A stretch of 22,515 nt of DNA. It comes from SFDP01 sp051891855. Its GTDB lineage: Bacteria; Bacillota; Clostridia; Lachnospirales; Lachnospiraceae. The position numbers and the translations under genes are program-made. A model generated the notes under the pieces. It did no database searches and was not told the DNA's origin. It saw only the letters and a program-made list of their open reading frames with translations. Every line of letters starts with the position of its first letter. Positions within the stretch are counted from its first letter, which is position 1. The stretch lies in the NCBI GenBank assembly GCA_051891855.1, contig JBJFFP010000005.1:1-22515 (forward strand). The letters run 5' to 3'. Positions 16,066 to 22,515 of the stretch are shown here, piece after piece.

Positions 16066-18186
16066 ATGAAAAAGAAGTATTTAGAGCCGGAACATTATTG
16101 GAATCGTGAGCTGAGCTGGATTTTATTTAATAAGCGGGTTTTGCATGAGGCCAGAGATAAACAGAATCCCCTGTGGGAAAGACTGAAGTTTTTAAGCATT
16201 ACAGCTTCTAATCTGGATGAATTTTTTATGGTTAGAGTGGCTTCTTTAAAGGATATGGAGAATGCCGGATATACCAAAAAGGATATAGCGGGCATGACGC
16301 CCAAGGAACAGCTTGAGCAGGTAAATAAGGCGACTCATGAGTTAGTGAATATGCAGTATTCCACCTATAACCGCTCTCTGTGCCCCTTGCTTTTACAGAA
16401 CGGCTTGCAGGTCATTGCCCGCCATGAGGATCTGACGAAGGAACAGGGAGAATATGTGGATCGTTATTTTGCGGAATCCGTTTATCCGGTCCTGACGCCC
16501 ATGGCGGTGGACTCTTCCAGACCCTTTCCGCTGATCAGAAACAAGACCCTGAATATCGGAGCCCTGATCAGAAATCGAAAAAACGAAAAAAAGGAAGTGG
16601 AATTTGCTACTGTACAGGTTCCGGGGGTGCTTCCCCGAGTGGTTCGGGTTCCCGCAGATGAGGGGCGGCAGGCTGTCATTTTATTGGAAGAGATAATAGA
16701 ACGCAATATTGATAAACTGTTTTTGAACTACGATATTGTCTGCACTTATCCCTTTCGGATCATGCGTAACGCGGATTTAACCATTGAAGAGGATGAGGCG
16801 GAGGATCTGTTAAAGGAAATTGAAAAGCAGATTAAAAAACGTCAATGGGGACAGGTTATTCGTCTGGAAGTGGCGGAAAAAATGGATAAGAAGCTGTTGA
16901 AGCTGTTGAAGGAAGAGCTGCAGGTGGAAGAAGAGGATATTTACTATATTGACGGGCCTTTGGATCTAACCGTGTGTATGAAGCTCTATGGACTGGAGGG
17001 CTTTGAGGCCTATAAGGCGGCGGTTCATGAGCCTCAGCCTGTACCGGAAATAGGAGAGGGAGAGGATATTTTTTCCTGTATCCGCAGGCAGGATATTTTT
17101 ATGCATCATCCCTACCAGACCTTTTCACCGGTGGTGGAGTTCATCCGCCAGGCATCTGCAGATCAGGAGGTACTGGCCATCAAGCAGACGCTGTATCGTG
17201 TCAGCGGCAATTCTCCCATTATTGCAGCCCTGGCCCAGGCGGCGGAAAACGGTAAGCAGGTTACGGTACTGGTGGAGCTGAAGGCCCGTTTTGATGAAGA
17301 GAATAATATTGTATGGGCAAGGAAGCTGGAGCAGGCGGGCTGCCACGTTATCTACGGTTTGGTGGGCTTGAAAACCCACAGCAAAATTACTCTGGTGGTT
17401 CGTAAGGAGGAGGACGGAATCCGCCGCTATGTTCATCTGGGAACCGGCAATTACAATGATGCTACGGCAAAGCTGTACACAGATGTGGGCCTGTTTACCT
17501 GTAAGGAATCCTTTGGAGAGGATGCTACGGCAGTCTTCAATATGCTGTCCGGCTATTCAGAACCCCTAAGCTGGAATAAGCTGGCGGTGGCCCCTCTGTG
17601 GTTAAAGGATAAATTTCTCTATTTGATTCGGCGGGAGAAGGAGCATGCTCTTTTGGGAGAGCCGGCAAGAATCATTGCGAAAATGAATTCCCTTTGTGAT
17701 AAGGATGTAATTGCAGCCTTGTATGAAGCCTCAGCCGCCGGAGTGCAGATTGATTTGATTGTGCGGGGGATCTGCTGTTTGAAGGTAGGAATACCGGAGG
17801 TCAGCATGAATATCCGGGTAAGGTCCATAGTGGGACAATTTCTGGAGCACAGCCGTATTTTCTTTTTTGAAAACGGCGGCAGGGAAGAGCTTTATTGCTC
17901 CAGTGCGGACTGGATGCCCCGTAATCTGGAGCGGAGAGTAGAGTTATTGTTTCCCATTGAAGAGCCGGAATTAAAAAAGAAAGCCTTCCATGTTCTGGAG
18001 GGAGAATTACGGGACACCATAAAAGCCAGTATTATGCTTCCTGACGGTACCTATGAGAAGGTGGACAGAAGGGGGAAGGAAGCCTATTCCTCCCAGGAGG
18101 TTTTTGTGCAGGAAGCAAGGGAGGCAGTATTGGCTAAAAAGAGCGGTTCTGCTCAAAGGGTTTTTATACCGGCTACACATGTATAA
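16066..18186 (+). CDS. ppk1: Polyphosphate kinase 1
   Basis: This 706-residue enzyme reversibly makes long-chain polyphosphate from ATP. The N-terminal domain begins with YWNRELSWILFNKRVLHEA, followed by SNLDEFFMVRV, both hallmarks of Ppk1. The two phospholipase-D-like catalytic domains carry H438 (GLKTHSKI), the autophosphorylated histidine by comparison with the E. coli enzyme, and H595 (FLEHSRIFFF). HLGTGNYND (457-464) and SSADWMPRNLERRVE are also present. The length matches the family. I chose the ATG at 16066 behind AGAGG; an in-frame TTG at 16054 would overlap that ribosome site. It lies directly after ppx, so synthesis and degradation of the polymer are encoded together. Confidence 0.96.
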   Translation: MKKKYLEPEHYWNRELSWILFNKRVLHEARDKQNPLWERLKFLSITASNLDEFFMVRVASLKDMENAGYTKKDIAGMTPKEQLEQVNKATHELVNMQYSTYNRSLCPLLLQNGLQVIARHEDLTKEQGEYVDRYFAESVYPVLTPMAVDSSRPFPLIRNKTLNIGALIRNRKNEKKEVEFATVQVPGVLPRVVRVPADEGRQAVILLEEIIERNIDKLFLNYDIVCTYPFRIMRNADLTIEEDEAEDLLKEIEKQIKKRQWGQVIRLEVAEKMDKKLLKLLKEELQVEEEDIYYIDGPLDLTVCMKLYGLEGFEAYKAAVHEPQPVPEIGEGEDIFSCIRRQDIFMHHPYQTFSPVVEFIRQASADQEVLAIKQTLYRVSGNSPIIAALAQAAENGKQVTVLVELKARFDEENNIVWARKLEQAGCHVIYGLVGLKTHSKITLVVRKEEDGIRRYVHLGTGNYNDATAKLYTDVGLFTCKESFGEDATAVFNMLSGYSEPLSWNKLAVAPLWLKDKFLYLIRREKEHALLGEPARIIAKMNSLCDKDVIAALYEASAAGVQIDLIVRGICCLKVGIPEVSMNIRVRSIVGQFLEHSRIFFFENGGREELYCSSADWMPRNLERRVELLFPIEEPELKKKAFHVLEGELRDTIKASIMLPDGTYEKVDRRGKEAYSSQEVFVQEAREAVLAKKSGSAQRVFIPATHV

Positions 18187-18201
18187 AGGTGAGGAAGGAA
18201 A

Positions 18202-18789
18202 ATGGCAGAAGAAATCATATTGGCATCAGCCTCTCCCAGAAGGAGAGAGCTGCTTAGCCAGATCGGGATTGCCCATCGGGTTGTACCCAGTCAGGTGGAA
18301 GAAATCCTTGAAGGAAATTCACCTGTGGAAATCGTGCAGAATCTGGCCAGACAGAAGGCAGAGGATGTAGCCCTGTCCTTAAAGCTTCCGGGGAAGCTGG
18401 TGCTGGGAGCAGATACTGTGGTGGTTCATGACAATCAGATTCTGGGAAAACCGATGGACAATGAGGAGGCTTTTCGTATGCTGAAAGGCTTGCAGGGAAA
18501 TATGCATCAGGTATACACAGGGGTGGCATTGGTGAAGTACCGGGAGACCTTGGAAAGCTATGTATTTTATGAAGAGACCAGGGTATACGTTTATCCCATG
18601 ACGAATGAAGAAATACAGGCCTATATCGACAGTATGGACGGCAGAGACAAGGCTGGAGGCTATGGGATTCAGGGCCCTTTTGCTGCATATATTCAAGGGA
18701 TAGAAGGAGATTATTATAACGTTATGGGACTGCCCATTGGACGGCTGTATCAGGAGCTGAAGAGGAGAGAGGATTATGGGAATGTATGA
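18202..18789 (+). CDS. maf: Maf-family nucleotide pyrophosphatase (dTTP/UTP type)
   Basis: This 195-residue cytosolic enzyme hydrolyses non-standard or excess nucleoside triphosphates to monophosphates and is linked to septum formation in Bacillus. The N-terminal ILASASPRRRELL (6-18) is the family signature. ADTVV with D71 supplies the catalytic aspartate, and GRDKAGGYGIQG (147-158) resembles the dTTP/UTP-preferring YhdE group. GAGGAAGG precedes the ATG, 15 bases after ppk. Its end overlaps the next small gene by 14 bases. Placement with ppk is probably an operon of convenience. Confidence 0.94.
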   Translation: MAEEIILASASPRRRELLSQIGIAHRVVPSQVEEILEGNSPVEIVQNLARQKAEDVALSLKLPGKLVLGADTVVVHDNQILGKPMDNEEAFRMLKGLQGNMHQVYTGVALVKYRETLESYVFYEETRVYVYPMTNEEIQAYIDSMDGRDKAGGYGIQGPFAAYIQGIEGDYYNVMGLPIGRLYQELKRREDYGNV

Positions 18790-19039
18790 TGATACTGTAT
18801 TAGAGTATTTTTTAAAAAATCAGGGACAGCTTTTTCCCGAACCGGTAGCAGAAACCCTTGAAGAGGCAGAAGCTTTTCTGGAGGAGGTTATGGCTGTTGT
18901 GGTAAATACTCCAAAGGAGGTATGGGAGTATTTTGATGAACAGGGAGTGGATATGGAAGGGGCAGATGAAGAAGAGCTTCTTTTGGCCGACGAAATATTT
19001 GCATTGGAGGACGGACGCTATCTGATTGTGGAAGGATAG
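18776..19039 (+). CDS. Small acidic protein of unknown function overlapping maf
   Basis: This 87-residue protein has about 25 Asp/Glu against only 3 Lys/Arg, no signal peptide and no membrane segment. It looks like a compact cytosolic alpha/beta protein: an N-terminal helix region (TVLEYFLKNQGQLF), an acidic helix (ETLEEAEAFLEEVMAVVV) and a C-terminal strand (GRYLIVEG). I do not recognise a named domain. It starts inside the end of maf (14-base overlap, different frame) with GGAGAGAGG upstream. The ATG at 18782, two codons later, is an equally good start. It is probably made by coupled translation with Maf. A hairpin spans its stop codon. Confidence 0.75.
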   Translation: MGMYDDTVLEYFLKNQGQLFPEPVAETLEEAEAFLEEVMAVVVNTPKEVWEYFDEQGVDMEGADEEELLLADEIFALEDGRYLIVEG

Positions 19040-19070
19040 CTGTCTATCCATATAGCCGTCTATCCTTCCA
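19029..19070. terminator. Convergent-gene hairpin spanning both stop codons
   Basis: TGGAAGGATAG (19029-19039) pairs perfectly with 19060-19070 over 11 bases, and the stop codons of the two convergent genes lie within the two arms. A competing smaller hairpin pairs 19034-19039 with 19044-19049 around CTGT. No U-tract follows in either direction, so this may act as a weak bidirectional terminator or an mRNA 3-prime-end protector. The 20-base intergenic space holds nothing else. Confidence 0.45.
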
Positions 19071-19875
19071 TAGCCTTCAGTAAAAAGGGAACCAGACCGT
19101 CGTGGTTGTTATCTTCGGCAGTAATAACGTCTGCAGCTTTTTTTACCTCATCTCTGGCATTTTTCATGGCAATTCCCAGCCCTGCGGCTTCAAGCATGGA
19201 GATATCGTTGATTTCATCTCCGGCAGCAAGAGAGTTTTTCACCGGAAGCTGTAGATAATCACAAAGCCATTTCAGTCCGCTGCCCTTTCCTGAGGAAGCA
19301 GGGAACATTTCGATATAATAGGGGTTGGAGTAGAGTACCGAAAGTCTCTCTCCCAGCTGCTTTTGAATTTGTTTACGAAAGCGTTCCAGCCTTTCGGGGT
19401 CATCCAGATTGATGGCCAGGCACTTACAGGGCTCCTTATCCAGATATTCCAGGATATTATCCGTAATAATATAGGGAGTGTGAACGGCCCGGCGATAATA
19501 GATAAGCTCCGGCCCCTCAGCAGCAGTGAGAATATGGGTGTCGGTATAGGTTTGAATATGGATACCGTATTCTTTGGCAATGGCAAAGGCCGTTACGGCA
19601 GTATCCCGGGTCAGGGAAACACGCTGCAGGAGTCTGCCCGCTTCACAGTCATAGATTTCCCCTCCATTGCAGCCAATCAGATACATATTGGGAAAATGCA
19701 GCTGCAGGCTTTCCCGGACATGGGCTATGCTGTCCAGGGCACGTCCGGAACAAAGTACCAGCTTATGACCGGCCAGGGTCCAATGCTTCAGGGTGTCATA
19801 GGTTAAGGGAGAAACCTGTTTTTCTTTGGTAAGAAGAGTAGAATCCAAATCGGTAAAAAATACTTTAGTGCTCAT
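19060..19875 (-). CDS. Cof-type HAD-superfamily phosphatase
   Basis: This 271-residue cytosolic phosphatase has the HAD motif I FFTDLDSTLL with nucleophile D9 and D11, motif II CSGR (S43), a Cof-type C2 cap of about 110 residues, motif III Lys at about 197 (SSGKGSGLKWL) and motif IV AGDEINDISML (D220, D224). The cap type and IxCNGG block place it with Cof/YwpJ-like enzymes acting on sugar phosphates, flavin or nucleotide phosphates. The true substrate is unknown. Its ATG overlaps the PHP gene stop by 4 bases (ATGA), so translation is coupled. Confidence 0.93.
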   Translation of the reverse strand: MSTKVFFTDLDSTLLTKEKQVSPLTYDTLKHWTLAGHKLVLCSGRALDSIAHVRESLQLHFPNMYLIGCNGGEIYDCEAGRLLQRVSLTRDTAVTAFAIAKEYGIHIQTYTDTHILTAAEGPELIYYRRAVHTPYIITDNILEYLDKEPCKCLAINLDDPERLERFRKQIQKQLGERLSVLYSNPYYIEMFPASSGKGSGLKWLCDYLQLPVKNSLAAGDEINDISMLEAAGLGIAMKNARDEVKKAADVITAEDNNHDGLVPFLLKAMEG

Positions 19876-20768
19876 TTCTTAGGCAATGCCTCCTTAAGCG
19901 TAACCAGAATTTCATCAGGAACAGCCAGTTTTCCATATCCTGTAGCCATTTCCAGTCCGGGCTTGACGGCTCCGTGGAAGTCGGAGCCGCCGGAAATCAG
20001 TAAATCATATTTTTGGGCTAAAGCCCGAATATGCCGTTCTTCTTCGACGGAGTAGGTGGAATAAACAGCTTCAATTCCATCCAATCCGTTTTCCTTCAGA
20101 TGGGATACCAGAGTATCCAGAGCAGAATCCGACATTCGATATAAAACAGGATGGGCCAGAACAGCCAGACCATTTACCTTTTTTATCAGTTCAATAGCCT
20201 GGACGGGAGTAATCTTTTCCCGGGGAATGAAGTGCCTGGCATGATCGCCGATATAGCGGTCAAAGGCTTCCCGGGGGGACTTTACGTAGCCGTGCTCATG
20301 CAGATAACGGGCATAATGGCTTCGGGTGATTACTGAGCAGGGATAGGCCTCCAGCAGCTTTTCATAGGTAATATCAATGCCCTCGGTGGCCAGACTTTGA
20401 CACATTTTTTCGTTGCGAAGAATCCGGGAGTCTACAAAGGCTTGAATTTTTTCCTTGAAAACAGGAGAGTCATATTCAATAAACAGCCCTACAACGTGGA
20501 TGTCCCGTCCCTCATATTCCGTGGAAAATTCAATTCCTGCAATCACCTCAAGAGGGATGGGTGGATGATTCGTACTGCCGAAAAGGGAGCTGTCCTTAAG
20601 GGAAGCATTGTAGCGGGCAGCAGCTTCCATTGCTTCATCAAGTCCCTCGGTAGTATCGTGATCCGTCAATGCAAAGGCTGAAAGCCTCTTTTGCACGGCC
20701 ATTTCCACCAGCTGTGAGGGAGAGAAGCTGCCGTCTGACTTATTGGAATGTACATGTAAATCAATCAC
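19872..20768 (-). CDS. PHP-domain phosphoesterase (YciV/RnaAM-like)
   Basis: This 298-residue metal-dependent phosphoesterase has the PHP motifs in order: DLHVHS (H5, H7) with D12, TDHDT (H37), E80 (GIEFS), H91 (DIHVVG), SHYARYL (H151), LAHPVL (H206) and GGSDFHG (D263, H265). All expected metal ligands appear intact. The length and the insert after SHYAR match the family that includes 3',5'-nucleoside bisphosphate phosphatase and 5'-3' RNA/oligonucleotide exonuclease activity in E. coli (RNase AM). The start is GTG immediately after the ABC-F stop (TAAGTG), with AGAGG eight bases upstream. The exact substrate here is inferred, not proven. Confidence 0.9.
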   Translation of the reverse strand: MIDLHVHSNKSDGSFSPSQLVEMAVQKRLSAFALTDHDTTEGLDEAMEAAARYNASLKDSSLFGSTNHPPIPLEVIAGIEFSTEYEGRDIHVVGLFIEYDSPVFKEKIQAFVDSRILRNEKMCQSLATEGIDITYEKLLEAYPCSVITRSHYARYLHEHGYVKSPREAFDRYIGDHARHFIPREKITPVQAIELIKKVNGLAVLAHPVLYRMSDSALDTLVSHLKENGLDGIEAVYSTYSVEEERHIRALAQKYDLLISGGSDFHGAVKPGLEMATGYGKLAVPDEILVTLKEALPKK

Positions 20769-22400
20769 TTAATTGTCCTCTTCCGTATTGGTGTAAACTG
20801 TACGCTTTCTTGCCATTTCATCACTTTCCAGATATTCATCATAGGTAGTGATTTTGTCGATGAGGCTGCCATTTGGCAGAATTTCCATAATGCGGTTGGC
20901 TGTAGTCTGCACGAACTGGTGGTCATGGCAGGAGAACAGCTCCACGCCGGGGAATTTAATCAACCCGTTATTTAAAGCAGTAATGGATTCCATATCCAGA
21001 TGGTTGGTAGGCTCATCCAGTATCAGACAGTTGGCACCGCTGATCATCATTTTGGAAAGCAGACAGCGAACCTTTTCACCGCCGGAAAGAACCTTCACCT
21101 TTTTTACGCCATCCTCACCGGCAAAGAGCATGCGCCCCAAAAAGCCCCGGACATAGGTGACGTCCTTAACCGGTGAATAGCCGGTAAGCCAGTCCACGAT
21201 GGTGTAATCATTGTCAAATTCCTGTGTACTGTCCTTGGGGAAATATGCCTGTGAGGTAGTAACACCCCATTTGTAGGTACCTTCATCCGGCTCCAATTCA
21301 CCCATCAGAATTTTGAATAAAGTAGTTTTTGCCAATTCGTTGCTGCCTACAAAGGCAATTTTATCGTCATGGCCCACAATAAAGGAAATATTATCAAGGA
21401 CCTTTTCTCCATTAATGGTTTTGCTGATCCCCTCTACCGTCAGAACCTCGTTGCCGATTTCCCGGTCGGGACGGAAATCGATATAAGGATATTTCCTGCT
21501 GGAAGGACGGATTTCATCCAACTGAATTTTTTCCAGAGCACGTTTTCTGGAGGTGGCCTGTTTGGACTTGGAAGCATTGGCGGAGAAGCGGGAAATAAAT
21601 TCCTGCAGCTCCTTGATCTTTTCCTCTTTTTTCTTATTGGCTTCCTTCATCTGCTTAATCAACAGCTGACTGGACTCGTACCAGAAATCATAGTTACCTG
21701 CATAAAGCTGAATTTTACCGTAATCAATATCAGCGGTATGGGTACATACCTTATTCAGAAAGTAGCGGTCATGACTGACAACGATAACCGTATTGTCAAA
21801 ATTAATTAAAAATTCCTCCAGCCAGGCAATGGCATCCAGATCCAAATGGTTGGTAGGCTCATCCAGAAGAAGAATGTCAGGATTGCCAAACAGTGCCTTT
21901 GCCAAAAGAACCTTTACCTTTGCATTACCGTCCAGATCACGAAGCTGATTGTAGTGCAGTTCAGTTTCGATACCCAGGCCGTTTAACAGGGTAGCGGCAT
22001 TGGATTCGGCCTCCCAGCCGTCCATTTCCGCAAATTCAGCCTCCAGCTCACTGGCCTTGATACCGTCCTCGTCGGAAAAATCCTCTTTTGCATAAATTGC
22101 ATCCTTTTCCTTCATAATGTCATACAGACGTTGATTTCCCATGATAACCACATCCAGAACCGTGTAGTCATCGTATTTAAAGTGATCCTGCTCCAGTACG
22201 GACAGACGCTGGCCGGGAGTAATGGAAATGTCTCCGTTGGTGGTTTCCAGCTGGCCGGAAAGCAGCTTTAAAAAGGTAGATTTGCCGGCACCGTTGGCAC
22301 CGATAAGGCCGTAGCAGTTTCCTTCAGTGAATTTGATGTTTACCTCTTCAAATAAGGCTTTCTTCCCCACTCTATACGTTACATTATTTGCACTGATCAT
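20769..22400 (-). CDS. ABC-F-family ATPase (YkpA/YbiT type)
   Basis: This 543-residue protein has two ABC domains and no membrane part, as in ribosome-associated ABC-F translation factors. Domain 1 has Walker A GANGAGKST (34-42), a degenerate signature LDGNA (156-160), Walker B ILLLDEPTNHLD and H210. A charged Lys/Glu-rich linker lies at about 245-300. Domain 2 has an unusual Walker A GSNELAKTT (352-360), a canonical LSGGEK (438-443), CLILDEPTNHLD and H492. The LDGNA and NELAKTT variants, from memory, are shared by the YkpA/YbiT group, so I do not read them as damage. AGGAAGG precedes the ATG. It begins a three-gene operon with the PHP and HAD genes. Confidence 0.92.
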   Translation of the reverse strand: MISANNVTYRVGKKALFEEVNIKFTEGNCYGLIGANGAGKSTFLKLLSGQLETTNGDISITPGQRLSVLEQDHFKYDDYTVLDVVIMGNQRLYDIMKEKDAIYAKEDFSDEDGIKASELEAEFAEMDGWEAESNAATLLNGLGIETELHYNQLRDLDGNAKVKVLLAKALFGNPDILLLDEPTNHLDLDAIAWLEEFLINFDNTVIVVSHDRYFLNKVCTHTADIDYGKIQLYAGNYDFWYESSQLLIKQMKEANKKKEEKIKELQEFISRFSANASKSKQATSRKRALEKIQLDEIRPSSRKYPYIDFRPDREIGNEVLTVEGISKTINGEKVLDNISFIVGHDDKIAFVGSNELAKTTLFKILMGELEPDEGTYKWGVTTSQAYFPKDSTQEFDNDYTIVDWLTGYSPVKDVTYVRGFLGRMLFAGEDGVKKVKVLSGGEKVRCLLSKMMISGANCLILDEPTNHLDMESITALNNGLIKFPGVELFSCHDHQFVQTTANRIMEILPNGSLIDKITTYDEYLESDEMARKRTVYTNTEEDN

Positions 22401-22452
22401 AATATCCTTCCTTTCAACGTGTATGACACTGTATTTACTTATTTATATGCCC

Positions 22453-22466
22453 GGGTCTTCAAACCC
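22453..22466 (-). promoter_or_regulatory. Leader stem-loop at the 5-prime end of the ABC-F mRNA
   Basis: GGGT-TTGAAG-ACCC on the minus strand can form a four-base stem with a six-base loop, lying right at the predicted transcript start. The stem is short; it may stabilise the 5-prime end or be chance. Confidence 0.25.
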
Positions 22467-22472
22467 TTTTCT

Positions 22473-22500
22473 ATTATACATAAAAGCAGCGGCTTTTCAA
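22473..22500 (-). promoter_or_regulatory. Promoter of the ABC-F-PHP-HAD operon
   Basis: On the minus strand TTGAAA (22495-22500) is spaced 16 bases from a perfect TATAAT (22473-22478). It leaves a leader of about 65 bases before the ABC-F ATG. This is the best promoter in the right part of the window. Confidence 0.7.
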
Positions 22501-22515
22501 GGGGAATAAGCAGTT

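Noticed and set aside
18254..18688. A 144-residue minus-strand open frame inside maf
   Set aside because: It is fully antisense to a strongly supported Maf protein, and its Pro/Ser/His-rich translation looks like a reverse-frame shadow.
21321..21347. ABC-F gene as a pseudogene because of its odd Walker A
   Set aside because: The frame is intact over 543 residues, other motifs are conserved, and the variant resembles a known subgroup pattern.
1..22515. Mobile element, prophage, CRISPR, toxin-antitoxin or defence island
   Set aside because: I found no transposase, integrase, terminal inverted repeats, regularly spaced repeats, toxin-antitoxin pair or known defence gene, and the operons are metabolic, transport and signalling types.

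Overview
The window reads as chromosomal DNA from a low-G+C, Gram-positive, anaerobe-like Firmicute, most probably a member of the Lachnospiraceae/Clostridia. This is inferred from the strong GGAGG-type ribosome sites, occasional GTG/TTG starts, dense co-directional operons, LplABC-type sugar transport with a YesN-type regulator, DUF5050 and DUF4838 proteins, and a YkpA-type ABC-F protein. I cannot name the genus from sequence alone. I see no tRNA, rRNA, CRISPR array, transposase, integrase or phage gene, so this looks like ordinary chromosome rather than a mobile island. There is one 100-N assembly gap at 4765-4864.

Region 1 (1-5775) is a carbohydrate-uptake locus. The first codons of a response regulator lie at the left edge on the minus strand. 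Divergent from it are two CUT1-type permeases, a lipoprotein solute-binding protein, a strong hairpin terminator and a cytosolic-looking DUF4838 glycoside-hydrolase-like gene that is interrupted by the gap. The likely logic is that a two-component system switches on import of an oligosaccharide that the DUF4838 protein then processes inside the cell.

Region 2 (5788-8752) holds a double-PepSY lipoprotein on the minus strand. Divergent from it is a YtrA-type GntR repressor, ABC ATPase and ABC-2 permease operon with a clear sigma-A-type promoter and an overlapping inverted repeat.

Region 3 (8771-11827, minus strand) is a tight three-gene signalling operon: a membrane-anchored DUF5050 beta-propeller-like protein, an OmpR-family response regulator and a HAMP sensor kinase. 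Its promoter is preceded by an 11-bp-spaced direct repeat that resembles an OmpR/PhoB-type binding site.

Region 4 (11989-19039, plus strand) is a run of co-directional genes: pheA (chorismate mutase/prephenate dehydratase), a DUF815 AAA ATPase, a Ppx/GppA-HD protein, polyphosphate kinase 1, Maf and a small acidic protein. The ATPase and Ppx genes overlap by 4 bases and ppk follows closely, which suggests an unstudied link between the ATPase and polyphosphate turnover.

Region 5 (19060-22400, minus strand) is a compact operon of a YkpA/YbiT-type ABC-F ATPase, a PHP-domain phosphoesterase and a Cof-type HAD phosphatase, with a good promoter at the right edge.

I did not find a clearly unprecedented multi-gene system. 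The strongest leads are the predicted regulatory sites (241-304 and 11879-11937), the ATPase-Ppx-Ppk cluster and the DUF5050 two-component operon.
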